Source: a virus
DNA length: 49,771 nucleotides
Direction: 5' to 3' (one strand)
IMG/VR virus record: IMGVR_UViG_3300019132_000059
Coordinates: 1-49,771 of that record
In this document: piece after piece, positions 32,555 to 39,999 of the stretch
How the letters are laid out: each line of letters opens with the position of its first letter
Position numbering within the stretch: position 1 is the stretch's first letter
The notes under the pieces: model-generated
Databases searched by the model: none
Told to the model about the DNA's origin: nothing
The model's input: only the letters and a program-made list of their open reading frames with translations
Program-made: the position numbers and the translations under genes

Positions 32555-32943
32555 GCGGCTCCCTCCCCCAACAGAAAAAACTTGATCTCAACCCGCGGGT
32601 TTGCTTTGTCCACCTGGAAGTCTATGTACCGCGGCAGCAGCCACTGATCGTTTTCGTAGACGATGCCCTCCAAAGCGTCCCACAAGAGCTTACCCACGTT
32701 CTCCACGTCTCGTTTGCGGCGGGTCGGCCAGTAGATCGTCACCTCGGCGACCAGCTTTTCGTCTGTGCTCTTTTGCCACCCCTGCTGGTTGATGGCCGCC
32801 TGGGCAAGCATTTGCACGTCTCTGACCCATTTCTGTCCGTCCCGCGTGGTGATCCGCCGATTGACTGCCACGTTTCGATACACGTGGTTTAGCGTCGGCG
32901 GGTTACCGGGGATGATGAGGCGCAGCTCTTTCACTCCACTCAT
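32551..32943 (-). CDS. rusA: RusA-type Holliday junction resolvase
   Basis: 130 residues. The active-site segment KRDVENVGKLLWDALEGIVYENDQWL (about 77-101) carries the RusA aspartates (D79, D89, D99) and basic residues. PGNPPTLNHVYR near the start is also typical. It cuts four-way junctions formed in phage recombination, matching the RecT/exonuclease system upstream. It overlaps the next small gene by 4 bp. Confidence 0.88.
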   Translation of the reverse strand: MSGVKELRLIIPGNPPTLNHVYRNVAVNRRITTRDGQKWVRDVQMLAQAAINQQGWQKSTDEKLVAEVTIYWPTRRKRDVENVGKLLWDALEGIVYENDQWLLPRYIDFQVDKANPRVEIKFFLLGEGAA

Positions 32944-32955
32944 GATCCAATCCCC

Positions 32956-33108
32956 TTACGCCGACCGCTTGCCGTTCCGCTGCGCTTCATACCGGTGCCA
33001 TTCGTCCATCAGTTCGTCAATGCTGGCTTTCTCCAAAGGCTTACCGCACGCTTCGGTTATTCCGTGCCGCAATAGCTTGCTCATCAACACTTCCTGCAAC
33101 AATTTCAT
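32956..33108 (-). CDS. Small phage protein (50 aa)
   Basis: 50 residues from an ATG preceded by GGGAGGGG. All-helical and charged (LLQEVLMSKLLRHGITEACGKP, SIDELMDEWHRYEAQRNGK). It is shorter than the usual calling limit but fits exactly between the BRO and RusA genes with good signals. Family not recognised. Confidence 0.55.
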   Translation of the reverse strand: MKLLQEVLMSKLLRHGITEACGKPLEKASIDELMDEWHRYEAQRNGKRSA

Positions 33109-33126
33109 GTCTCTTCCCCTCCCGTC

Positions 33127-33909
33127 CTATGCCGGACGCTTTTCGTTTTTGAATTTGTTCACAAAGTACATTTGACCCTTGCCAGTAACTTTCGTTGTCT
33201 TGGTGACACGCACGCTGCCGTCCGGGTTGTTGATTGTCCGTGTCTTGATCTCAAACAGTCCCAGATCCATGGATCGCTGGGTCGGCATATTGTAATACTC
33301 GCCTTTGCGTCCAAGATACCCTTGCTCCCTGAGAAGAGCGAAAAGTCGATTCTGGCCGATGTCGATTCCGTTTTGCTTCAGGATTTTTGCCAACTCACCG
33401 ATCAGGATGCTCGTGTTCGACGTCTCCAGCGCCTCAGCAAAGATCACTTTGGGACGATCCAGTTCAATGCGTCTTTCTGCAGCAATCCGCTTGTCCCGCT
33501 CTTCTTTGAGCTTGGATACAACATCCAGCAACAGGTCTGGATTGTCGAGCAACTCGTCTTTGGCGTACATACCGTGCTTGCGGATGGACGGAATAACTTC
33601 ATGGGTGATCCAGCGCTTGAAGGCTTTCGCTTCCGGCTTCCGACTCTTCATCACCAAGCTGTAAAGACCGGGTTCGTTAACAACCGCCATCTCCTGCGGT
33701 CCTCCAGGGGTATTGACAATGGCAATCCCCTTTTCGTCTGGGTCGAGACCGCTGTCAGGCCGATCAGCTCGACCATTGATTGCCAGACTTACGTTTTCTA
33801 AACCAAGTGGTTCGCACACATCTTTTGCCACAAACCACGGATCGCCGTCTTTCACAACAACCCGCACCTGTTTTTCCTGAAAGCTGAAAACGTTCTGGAG
33901 TGCTTGCAT
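33127..33909 (-). CDS. BRO-N/KilAC antirepressor-type protein
   Basis: 260 residues from the ATG at 33909, which follows GGAGGAAC; the frame extends to 33951. An N-terminal BRO domain (about 8-110: VVVKDGDPWFVAKDVCEPLGLENVSLAI, EPGLYSLVMKSRKPEAKAFKRWITHEVIPSIRKHG) is followed by a helical linker and a C-terminal KilAC/ANT domain (ILKQNGIDIGQNRLFALLREQGYLGRKGEYYNMPTQ). Such proteins act as phage antirepressors or DNA-binding regulators. Confidence 0.85.
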   Translation of the reverse strand: MQALQNVFSFQEKQVRVVVKDGDPWFVAKDVCEPLGLENVSLAINGRADRPDSGLDPDEKGIAIVNTPGGPQEMAVVNEPGLYSLVMKSRKPEAKAFKRWITHEVIPSIRKHGMYAKDELLDNPDLLLDVVSKLKEERDKRIAAERRIELDRPKVIFAEALETSNTSILIGELAKILKQNGIDIGQNRLFALLREQGYLGRKGEYYNMPTQRSMDLGLFEIKTRTINNPDGSVRVTKTTKVTGKGQMYFVNKFKNEKRPA

Positions 33910-33947
33910 AAACGGTTCCTCCTCTGTCTTCTCTCCACGCAGTCGAT

Positions 33948-34958
33948 TCATCCGCCCGAACTCTTTCGTTCGCGAAGATCACGAAGCATAGCAGCAAGCT
34001 CGGGATCGTCCATCACTGTGCGTGTTTCTTGTCGTTTCGTATCGTAGACGCCGGCTTTTTCCTTTTCGAGTTGGCGTTGAACAGATGCGGGAAGCTTGTC
34101 CTGACGAATTGGAACGACTTTGTTGATGTTTGAGCCTCGCTGCTCCTTGGCTTGGTGGAAAGTCTGAGCGTCTAAAACGGCCTGCTCAAGCGTCTTAACG
34201 CCAGATTTGGAATAGCGATCGAGAATGCTCCTGCAGTAGTTCCACGGTTTACCACCTTCCGTAGTTTCTCTCATGGCAAAAGCAATTGCTTCAGGTTTCA
34301 TACCCTCGTCCAGGTAGGAGTTCAGCAAGAGCAAGATGCTTTGGTTTGGAATAAACCCGAAGTAGTGTTCGTAAAGGTCAAGAGCACTCTTGAAAACATG
34401 GAGTGGTCTGTCGCCGACCACGACCACCTGAGATCTTTCTTCGGATGAGGTAGTAGGTGGTGGGGGAATCAGAGAATCAGGAATCAGTTTAAGGGAATCA
34501 GGAATCAGAGAATCAGCACGGCTTTTATCAGGCTGAGCCGTTCCTTTTCCCGTACTTTCCGAGGAAAGCCCTAGGCTGTCCTGGGGCTGTGACTGCCAAT
34601 CCTGATCTTCCTTCACTGAATCCTCAGTTTTGTTTCCCGGCTTTGGGAGTTTGCTCGGTGCCTCCCTGTGATGAGGGTTCTGGTGTTCAACGAACTTCGG
34701 AATGGAGATGTATTGGCCGCCATCGACTTCATATCTGATGATGAACCCCTTGTCGTGAAGTTCTTGCAGGTGCTTATCTACATCCACGTTCTCATAAGGA
34801 AACAGTTCTCCCTTGATTCGTTTTGGACGATCCTCCAGCAGCCCTTCACGGTCAGCCAAGCACCAAAGCCCGATAAACAACAGGCGTGCATAAGGGTCCA
34901 ATTCAGAAAGATCTTCATTTTTGAAAAAGCTAGGCTTGATATTGCGTGCTCTCGCCAT
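33948..34958 (-). CDS. Phage replication initiator with DnaD-like domain
   Basis: 336 residues, GAGGAGGAG before the ATG. An N-terminal winged-helix-type domain (ARNIKPSFFKNEDLSELDPYARLLFIGLWCLADREGLLEDRPKRIKGELFP) is joined by a low-complexity linker (about 100-165) to a DnaB2/DnaD-like segment (FKSALDLYEHYFGF ... GKPWNYCRSILDRYSKSGVKTLEQAV). This is the plan of phage initiators that bind the origin and load helicase. The linker is encoded by direct repeats (34465-34516) that may be the origin. No helicase loader or helicase is visible, so host proteins would be used. Confidence 0.8.
   Translation of the reverse strand: MARARNIKPSFFKNEDLSELDPYARLLFIGLWCLADREGLLEDRPKRIKGELFPYENVDVDKHLQELHDKGFIIRYEVDGGQYISIPKFVEHQNPHHREAPSKLPKPGNKTEDSVKEDQDWQSQPQDSLGLSSESTGKGTAQPDKSRADSLIPDSLKLIPDSLIPPPPTTSSEERSQVVVVGDRPLHVFKSALDLYEHYFGFIPNQSILLLLNSYLDEGMKPEAIAFAMRETTEGGKPWNYCRSILDRYSKSGVKTLEQAVLDAQTFHQAKEQRGSNINKVVPIRQDKLPASVQRQLEKEKAGVYDTKRQETRTVMDDPELAAMLRDLRERKSSGG
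34465..34516. repeat. AATCAG iteron-like cluster, candidate origin
   Basis: Six AATCAG boxes in 52 bp, in two copies of GGAATCAGAGAATCAG (34465-34480 and 34501-34516) flanking a third box pair with TTTAAGG between. They lie inside the initiator gene, in the segment that codes the linker. Lambda-type origins also consist of repeats inside the O gene, which makes this a candidate replication origin. The peptide DSLIPDS repeat is the coding consequence. Confidence 0.5.
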
Positions 34959-35124
34959 CTTCGCTCCTCCTCTCTGCTAAAACTCTGTGGTTGTTCAACT
35001 TGATTGGTTTCCATTCCGGATAGTACCGCCTCATATATGCTGTAGCGAAACGTTTCAGTGTCTCGGGATTGCCTAAAGTGCGGTACATATCCGGGAGCAG
35101 AAACCATTGTGTTCGTTCACTCAT
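34930..35124 (-). CDS. Small phage protein between recT and initiator (64 aa)
   Basis: 64 residues; the ATG at 35124 overlaps the RecT stop (ATGA), so it is coupled to recT. Aromatic/basic N-terminal half (QWFLLPDMYRTLGNPETLKRFATAYMRRYYPEWKP). Its end overlaps the initiator start by 29 bp. Unknown function; seen commonly as a small ORF at this place in phages but without a name. Confidence 0.5.
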   Translation of the reverse strand: MSERTQWFLLPDMYRTLGNPETLKRFATAYMRRYYPEWKPIKLNNHRVLAERRSEDGESTQYQA

Positions 35125-35960
35125 TCGAACAGTGAGCCACTCTCGGTTGGGTCAGCTTCTTTCTTTTCCTCATCCGCAGGAATCGACTCCGCCGCCGAGA
35201 TATTGATGTCAATCGCATCACTGTAGACGCTGACCGGCTCACTGACGAGATCCTTCCGAATCACTTCATCCTGGGCTGCCTGCTGCTGGATCTCCACACT
35301 GATCGGCAGGTACTTCCACATATGGCGGATAACCGTTTTTTTCGCCATTTCCTCGTAGTCCGTCACCCAAGGTCCATTCTTGGCGGCTTTCGAGCGAGAC
35401 CGGCGCTTCTCGATCTCCTCTTTGTCCATCACTTCGAACTGGTAGCCGCCGTCCTTGAAATGAGCAACAGCGTAGACGTACTTCATTTCACCGCGGCGAC
35501 CGGTTGCCGGTTTGTGGTGTAGCTTTGGATGCAAGCCCAGCTCGTAATCAAACTCGTCCGCCTCGTATACGCAGTGAGCGTAGATGCTTTCGATGTTTCC
35601 GCTGCGCCTGGCCAGATCGATCATACCTTTGTACCCGATGATAAATTGTGCTTCTTTCCCATATGGGATGATATAGCAGTGGCCGATAAGGCCAGGCTCA
35701 AGTCCCAGCTGCGCGGCCTGCATGACCGCCCCAAGTAGAGATGGTACATTACATTCCAGTAGCTTCGGTGTAGTACGGATGGTGGTAAGCGCGATCCGCG
35801 CCATCCTGTCCGCATTCATATGGGATGGCAGCGCCTTTTCGATCTCCGGTGCCATGCGTTTCAGATATGCCGCGATTGTTTGCTCAGGAGACTGCGGCTG
35901 TTGGGCCGGTTGATTGGCCCTGTTTGCCAGTTGATTCTTTACGTCTTGATTGGTTGCCAT
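35121..35960 (-). CDS. recT: RecT single-strand annealing recombinase
   Basis: 279 residues. Conserved RecT regions are visible: APEIEKALPSHMNADRMARIALTTIRTTPKLLECNVPSLLGAVMQAAQLGLEPG (about 36-90), the IIPYGKEAQFIIGYKGMIDLARRSG strand-loop (about 96-121) and KTVIRHMWKYLPIS. It anneals complementary single strands made by the exonuclease encoded just upstream. Together with RusA this is a complete phage recombination set. Confidence 0.93.
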   Translation of the reverse strand: MATNQDVKNQLANRANQPAQQPQSPEQTIAAYLKRMAPEIEKALPSHMNADRMARIALTTIRTTPKLLECNVPSLLGAVMQAAQLGLEPGLIGHCYIIPYGKEAQFIIGYKGMIDLARRSGNIESIYAHCVYEADEFDYELGLHPKLHHKPATGRRGEMKYVYAVAHFKDGGYQFEVMDKEEIEKRRSRSKAAKNGPWVTDYEEMAKKTVIRHMWKYLPISVEIQQQAAQDEVIRKDLVSEPVSVYSDAIDINISAAESIPADEEKKEADPTESGSLFE

Positions 35961-35975
35961 GTGACTCCTCCCTCC

Positions 35976-36914
35976 TTACACTGCTTTCACGCTAAATCTG
36001 CGTGAGAACGATGGTTTCAGGTACTTTTGATAGATCTCCGGGTGATCTTTTTGCAGTGCCTTGCTATCGAGACGATTCGTGGTAACGTTCTTCCAAGTGA
36101 CAACATGGTGACTAGCGGTCCCGGTTTCGTATTCACCCAGCATGGCTTTTAGGCGGTTCTCCAGCTCCGCGACGCGTTCGCCCGCTGCCTTCTCTTCCTG
36201 CTTCGCCAGTTCTAGTTGTTCAAGGAGCATGTCCGCCTCCAAAGGTAGTTCGGTCTCGCTGTCAGGCTCCCCAATTGGATACATGGTTTTCAGAAGTGTG
36301 GTTGAAGCGTCTGAACCGTCCACCATCGGCGGAACTTGCGGCAGCACGTGGTTATGCCAGAAGTCGGATTCCAGCTTGATCAGGTACTGGATGATCTCTT
36401 CGTCTCGTTCGATACGTTTGTAGACGAACTTATTGCCGCCGATCAGCACGGCAATCCACCAAGCCTCATAACCCGTTACCGCCATGTAGTGCTGACACTG
36501 GAGCAGGTATGGAGCAGGGATTTCTTGGCCTTCCCACTCGCCCTTCAGGTATTCGTTGGCTGTTTTGCACTCCAATCCAGCGCGTTCACCTACGATCAAA
36601 CGGTCAACGTTGGCGAGCATGAACGGAAAATCCGGGTGCTGCAGGATTGCATTGCGGCGTTTCACCTTCAAGCCTGTCCGGCGCGTAAATTCCTGAGCGA
36701 CCACGTCTTCCAGGATTGTTCCGAAGTATGCCGATTCGCTCTGTAATTCTTCCAGAGGCGCTTGTCCAGTTTTTTCAAGATATACAGCCACCGGTGACTT
36801 CCACTTGCTCAGCCCGGCGATTGCAGCGGCGTCCGAGCCGCCGATCCCCTTGCGGCGGAACTGAAGCCAAAGTGCCCGATCCATATCTTTTGTTGAAGCA
36901 ATGGCAACTGCCAT
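35976..36914 (-). CDS. YqaJ-type viral exonuclease
   Basis: 312 residues. The lambda exonuclease-like fold shows GGSDAAAIAG (25-34), D104 in ANVDRLIVG and the catalytic LECKTAN (E115, K117), with CQHYMAVTG following. It degrades 5' ends to give single strands for RecT, encoded 15 bp downstream. The C-terminal third adds a coiled helix (LLEQLELAKQEEKAAGERVAELENRL), a feature of many Firmicutes members. Confidence 0.9.
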   Translation of the reverse strand: MAVAIASTKDMDRALWLQFRRKGIGGSDAAAIAGLSKWKSPVAVYLEKTGQAPLEELQSESAYFGTILEDVVAQEFTRRTGLKVKRRNAILQHPDFPFMLANVDRLIVGERAGLECKTANEYLKGEWEGQEIPAPYLLQCQHYMAVTGYEAWWIAVLIGGNKFVYKRIERDEEIIQYLIKLESDFWHNHVLPQVPPMVDGSDASTTLLKTMYPIGEPDSETELPLEADMLLEQLELAKQEEKAAGERVAELENRLKAMLGEYETGTASHHVVTWKNVTTNRLDSKALQKDHPEIYQKYLKPSFSRRFSVKAV

Positions 36915-37016
36915 GTAAACCCCTCCTCTTGTCTTTTGGAGGCCGATACGCTACGATTGAAGTACGATTCCCAATCGATGCTTATCGACCGAGACTCAGC
37001 GTGCCAGCGCTGGGTC

Positions 37017-37232
37017 TTATTCATTTTCATCAATGAATCTTGCGATGTTTTCTTCAGCCTTATTGATCGCATCGATTAAGTCGTTTAGGTGTTTAGCATG
37101 AAAATCTGCAAACGCTTTGAGGATTTCCGACGTAACTCTTCGGGTATCGTCGGTGTCCCGCTTTAGGTTTTCGAGCTCGATCCGAACGTCCTCCAGATCA
37201 CTTATTACTTGATGAAGCTTATCCACTTCCAC
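37017..37232 (-). CDS. Small coiled-coil protein (71 aa)
   Basis: 71 residues from the GTG at 37232, spaced eight bases from AAGGGGG; the frame is open to 37259 without a site. Helical and charged throughout (DLEDVRIELENLKRDTDDTRRVTSEILKAFADFHAKHL). Oligomeric coiled coil likely; function unknown. Confidence 0.5.
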   Translation of the reverse strand: MEVDKLHQVISDLEDVRIELENLKRDTDDTRRVTSEILKAFADFHAKHLNDLIDAINKAEENIARFIDENE

Positions 37233-37257
37233 CAGTTTCACCCCCTTTCGTTTTGTC

Positions 37258-37326
37258 ACGAGGCCGCCGCCGGCCCTACCTCTCCGACAGCCGCGCGCCT
37301 CCTCGGGCGCTCCCGTTTGGCCTCGT
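37258..37326 (-). other. GC-rich folded intergenic segment after the HNH gene
   Basis: ACGAGGCC (37258-37265) pairs perfectly with GGCCTCGT (37319-37326) as an 8-bp closing stem over 69 nt. Inside, GCGCC pairs with GGCGC, and several GC runs can pair. The composition is far richer in GC than the genes on both sides. It may be an untranslated RNA structure of the HNH-related insert. Confidence 0.35.
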
Positions 37327-37338
37327 ATATGTAGTTGC

Positions 37339-37782
37339 CTACATTACTTCCTTCAATCGCTTTGATAGGTTGCTGTGGATTAAAGTGATTCTTTCGAGCA
37401 GTTCCGGAATCGTGTAATCATGCTTCATTCGATTACACTTCTTATGGGCCCATTTCAGATTGGATATTGTGGTCATGCCGCCTTTGGTAAGAGGGATGAC
37501 ATGATCAACTTCCGCATGTTCCCACTTTAGTGGCAAACCGCATAGGTAGCACGTATCCGGTTCGCCAAGTTGACTCTTTATCTGCTCCAGCGTTACGTCG
37601 CTTTTTGGATAACGCTTCAAATTGTTCTTCAATTTTTGCCACTTATAACTCTCCGATTTTCTTTGATAACACTTCTCGCACTTTTTGCACCAGGACTGAT
37701 ACGTATCCCTTTTAGACCTCTTCCTGAACTCACTCAGAGGTTTTTCGACTTCGCATTTAGAACACTTCTTGGAACTACTCAC
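37339..37782 (-). CDS. HNH endonuclease with zinc-binding N-terminus
   Basis: 147 residues from the GTG at 37782, eight bases after AAGGAGG; the frame is open to 37809. CxxC pairs at 7/10 and 32/35 form a zinc site; a second CxxC (78/81) precedes the HNH fold with VDHVIPLTKGG (H94), N108 and H113. HNH proteins of this size are usually homing-type phage nucleases. It lies between two GC-rich, foldable intergenic segments, and inside a cluster of short early genes, consistent with an inserted free-standing nuclease gene. Confidence 0.85.
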   Translation of the reverse strand: MSSSKKCSKCEVEKPLSEFRKRSKRDTYQSWCKKCEKCYQRKSESYKWQKLKNNLKRYPKSDVTLEQIKSQLGEPDTCYLCGLPLKWEHAEVDHVIPLTKGGMTTISNLKWAHKKCNRMKHDYTIPELLERITLIHSNLSKRLKEVM

Positions 37783-37810
37783 ATCCTTCACCTCCTTTTG
37801 ACCTGTCATC

Positions 37811-37888
37811 GGTTCCCCGATCCGCTTTCGCGGTCATCAGGCAGGGACGGTCAACTCCCTGCGACCGAGGCCGGGGCCCCGGTTTCGA
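37811..37888 (-). other. GC-rich folded intergenic segment before the HNH gene
   Basis: On minus, GCAGGGA pairs with TCCCTGC (37841-37862) around an 8-base loop, ACCGC/GCGGT-like pairing closes a GAAA tetraloop (37819-37834), and CCGGGGCCCCGG (37871-37882) is a 12-base palindrome. No ORF fits. It mirrors the folded segment downstream of the nuclease. Confidence 0.35.
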
Positions 37889-38110
37889 CTATCCAATTAA
37901 CCTCTTTGCTTGATCCCGTACTGCTTCCCGAAACTCCGATCGGCTCATCGTCGCCTGCATATCGACCAGGTATTCCAACTCCTCGATCACGTCCCGGATT
38001 GTCCACTCCAGATCATCATTGCCAACATCAAAGGCAAGCACCTGCAGGTGACGCTTCCGAATGGGTTCCGTCCGTTCGACGTGCTCCGGAAAATCAGGCA
38101 ATGGCTGCAT
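37889..38110 (-). CDS. Small phage protein (73 aa)
   Basis: 73 residues, AGGAGGCG before the ATG. Acidic helical core (DVGNDDLEWTIRDVIEELEYLVDMQATMSRSEFREAVRDQAKRL) with a basic stretch RKRH before it. Overlaps the upstream gene by 17 bp. No family recognised. Confidence 0.55.
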   Translation of the reverse strand: MQPLPDFPEHVERTEPIRKRHLQVLAFDVGNDDLEWTIRDVIEELEYLVDMQATMSRSEFREAVRDQAKRLIG

Positions 38111-38327
38111 GTCGATTCGCCTCCTGCAGCGCGGTCAACTCTCTGATACGCCACTCGATCTCATGCGCCAAATCTCGCTTATGCGCATCCAACTCTTCGC
38201 GAAGACGTTTCAGTCTGACGTATTCCACATCCACCGCGCGCCACTCGTCGTCCGTCATTCGGAATTCCCGTTCCAAATTCGCCAGTTCGCGCTGCAGATC
38301 AGCAATCTGCGAAGAAAGAGTTTTCAT
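38094..38327 (-). CDS. Small coiled-coil phage protein (77 aa)
   Basis: 77 residues, nearly one helix: TLSSQIADLQRELANLEREFRM, then EYVRLKRLREELDAHKRDLAHEIEWRIRELTALQEANRH, with heptad hydrophobics. It probably forms a coiled-coil oligomer. Function unknown. Confidence 0.55.
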   Translation of the reverse strand: MKTLSSQIADLQRELANLEREFRMTDDEWRAVDVEYVRLKRLREELDAHKRDLAHEIEWRIRELTALQEANRHAAIA

Positions 38328-38386
38328 AGACTTGTCATCTCCTCATGTAGCGTGATAAGCTACCAGTATCTGATTTTTTGGTTTGA

Positions 38387-38539
38387 TCAGGCCGTCTGTT
38401 CGCTGCAGGCGGTCGTTTCTTTTTCAGCCATGTGTTCCAGTTCAACCATTTCTCCGATTGTGATCACCTTGCGTCCCAACGGACGATCCGCGTCACATAC
38501 CAACTCGATTACACCAGCTGCTGTTGTCAGATCTTTCAT
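38387..38539 (-). CDS. Small phage protein (50 aa)
   Basis: 50 residues, ATG preceded by GGGGAGAA and overlapping the stop of the next upstream gene (ATGA). DLTTAAGVIELVCDADRPLGRKVITIGEMVEL is a compact alpha/beta-like stretch; the tail is charged. It is short, but coupling and the ribosome site support it. Unknown function. Confidence 0.5.
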   Translation of the reverse strand: MKDLTTAAGVIELVCDADRPLGRKVITIGEMVELEHMAEKETTACSEQTA

Positions 38540-38706
38540 GCACCATTCTCCCCCTTCGCTTTGAGCTTTTGTTGAAACGCAACTAACCGGTTCACGTACT
38601 CCTCTGCCGCTTCTTTTCCACCTGGCCGCTTCATCATCGGTACCGCATCCGTCTCGTAGGTGTTCGCCAAAATTTCAAACAACCGTTCGTTCCAGGACTT
38701 CGTCAT
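38536..38706 (-). CDS. Small phage protein (56 aa)
   Basis: 56 residues, ATG after GCAGGAGGG, overlapping the stop of the upstream regulator gene and running into the next gene by ATGA overlap. Helical: SWNERLFEILANTYETDAVP, then EAAEEYVNRLVAFQQKLKAK. Unknown function. Confidence 0.55.
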   Translation of the reverse strand: MTKSWNERLFEILANTYETDAVPMMKRPGGKEAAEEYVNRLVAFQQKLKAKGENGA

Positions 38707-39335
38707 AGGCTTGTCCCTCCTGCCATAAGTGCTTCCTGCCTTTCACGCCTCAGCAACTCGCGTGGGCAACTGACGATAATCTCCTGTGCCCGCGCTTCTA
38801 CAAGCCAGTTGTGCTGATGGATTGCTGGATCTATCCCGTACTTCTCGTCCATCAGGATATGTACATCGTCACCGGCTTGGAAAAGATCTTCGATTTGCTT
38901 GCCCAAGTGAGTGAGGAGCCTTTCATCCTCCTGTGAGACCGGCTGCCACGGACGCCTTCTGCGTTCCCATTCAATTGCTTCCCTGGCTGCCTCGATTACA
39001 TCCTCACACTGCTTGATGAGGTTGTAGAGGCCGACGGTCAGGCTCACCATTAGTCGCGGATCAGTCGGCGGCGGTGCGTCTCCATACAGATGCTTGAGCA
39101 TTCTTGTAGCTCGGTGGTTCCCGCATGCTTGTACGAACGCTTCCGCATCTTCCCTGAGCGGTGTTGCTCGCCCGTTGATCACATCGGAAACCCACCGCGC
39201 TGACCTCCCCAACTTCTTACCGAGCGACTCGTACGTCATCTGTTCGCCTGTTCTTTGGTGGCGGAATGCGTATTCGCAGATGTCATGTATCCGCGACCGT
39301 GCGTAAAGACTTACCGGCGTGTTACTGTTCCCCAT
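38703..39335 (-). CDS. Helix-turn-helix phage regulator (210 aa)
   Basis: 210 residues. An N-terminal XRE-type domain (about 15-75) with TGEQMTYESLGKKLGRSARWVSDVINGRATPLREDAEAF shows helix-turn-helix geometry. The rest is helical, rich in acid and aromatic residues (VSLTVGLYNLIKQCEDVIEAAREAIEW), probably oligomerisation or ligand binding. It heads the run of small early genes. Ribosome site GAGGAG before the ATG. A control role for early genes is inferred. Confidence 0.65.
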   Translation of the reverse strand: MGNSNTPVSLYARSRIHDICEYAFRHQRTGEQMTYESLGKKLGRSARWVSDVINGRATPLREDAEAFVQACGNHRATRMLKHLYGDAPPPTDPRLMVSLTVGLYNLIKQCEDVIEAAREAIEWERRRRPWQPVSQEDERLLTHLGKQIEDLFQAGDDVHILMDEKYGIDPAIHQHNWLVEARAQEIIVSCPRELLRRERQEALMAGGTSL

Positions 39336-39428
39336 CTGTTCTCCTCTTTTCTATTTGGTTGTCGATGTACAATGAAACTGTGCTCATCTTCCTTTGCTCC
39401 CTCGGCTGCTCACCGGAGGCTTTTTCTC

Positions 39429-39656
39429 CTATGCCGTCATCGTGATGCCATATACTTGCTCGATCCAGTTAATGAGCGCCGACTTCGGAACCCGCAGCAT
39501 CGGACGCTTGTCCGATCCGATGTTGATGACCGGGAAGCCGGTTCTGCGCGCCAGCTCGTAGGCGTATTTCCGATCTACCCGGAGGATCTTGGCCACCTCG
39601 TCCATCTTGAGAAGAGGCGGGAAGGTCTCAAGGTTTAGTGGTTGCTGGCTGTTCAT
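39429..39656 (-). CDS. Excisionase/AlpA-type helix-turn-helix protein
   Basis: 75 residues from the ATG at 39656 with AAAGGAGG upstream. PPLLKMDEVAKILRVDRKYAYELARRTGFPVINIGSDKRPMLRVPKSALINWIEQVYG has the order of MerR-fold excisionase proteins: helix-turn-helix (about 17-35), wing (IGSDKRPMLRV), final helix. In a prophage early operon next to lysogeny control this may be the excisionase or an early gene regulator. Confidence 0.75.
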   Translation of the reverse strand: MNSQQPLNLETFPPLLKMDEVAKILRVDRKYAYELARRTGFPVINIGSDKRPMLRVPKSALINWIEQVYGITMTA

Positions 39657-39670
39657 TTGGCAACCTCCTT

Positions 39671-39883
39671 TCACTTCGGCCATTGAAGTTCGAGTATGAC
39701 AAACGTCGTATCTGCCTCTAGGATGGTGCAGCATTTGTGAATCGTGGTGCCGAAAGGGTTGTACGGCTTATTGGCTTCGAATCGTTTCACACAAGAGAGC
39801 GATACGCCTGCTTTGTCCGCGAGTTGCTGCTGAGTCAGCCCCAGTTCTTTGCGGTGGTTGCGAAAGTAATCCGAAACCTTCAC
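39671..39883 (-). CDS. XRE-family DNA-binding protein (70 aa)
   Basis: 70 residues from a GTG after GAAAGGATGA. A complete XRE fold is visible: FRNHRKELGLTQQQLADKAGVSLSCVKRFEANKPYNPFGTTIHKCCTIL (about 7-56). It would bind an operator as a dimer. It lies 14 bp upstream of the excisionase-like gene. Together with 40641 and 41030 this makes three XRE-like genes within 1.7 kb. Confidence 0.75.
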   Translation of the reverse strand: MKVSDYFRNHRKELGLTQQQLADKAGVSLSCVKRFEANKPYNPFGTTIHKCCTILEADTTFVILELQWPK

Positions 39884-39999
39884 GGGGAATCATCCTTTCG
39901 GAAGGATTTTCCATTACCTCCATCGAATCTGTTTGTCGGAAGAACGTGAACTTTGGCGAGTGGCGTTCTTCTAAATTCAGATGTAGAGGAGGTGAAGTT
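39884..39999 (+). promoter_or_regulatory. Leader region with 8-bp inverted repeat
   Basis: GAAGAACG (39939-39946) and CGTTCTTC (39964-39971) form a perfect inverted repeat with a 17-base loop between the divergent genes at 39883 and 40000. It could be an operator for the XRE proteins or an RNA hairpin in the leader of the gene at 40000. No ORF lies in the interval. Confidence 0.35.

Noticed and set aside
37233-37888. Group I intron carrying the HNH gene
   Set aside because: I could not find the conserved core helices P3-P8 nor an interrupted gene whose two halves would join.
39322-39387. 21-residue minus-strand ORF before the 210-residue regulator
   Set aside because: Ribosome-like AAAGGAAG is only two bases from the ATG, and it overlaps the signals of the next gene; too weak to list.
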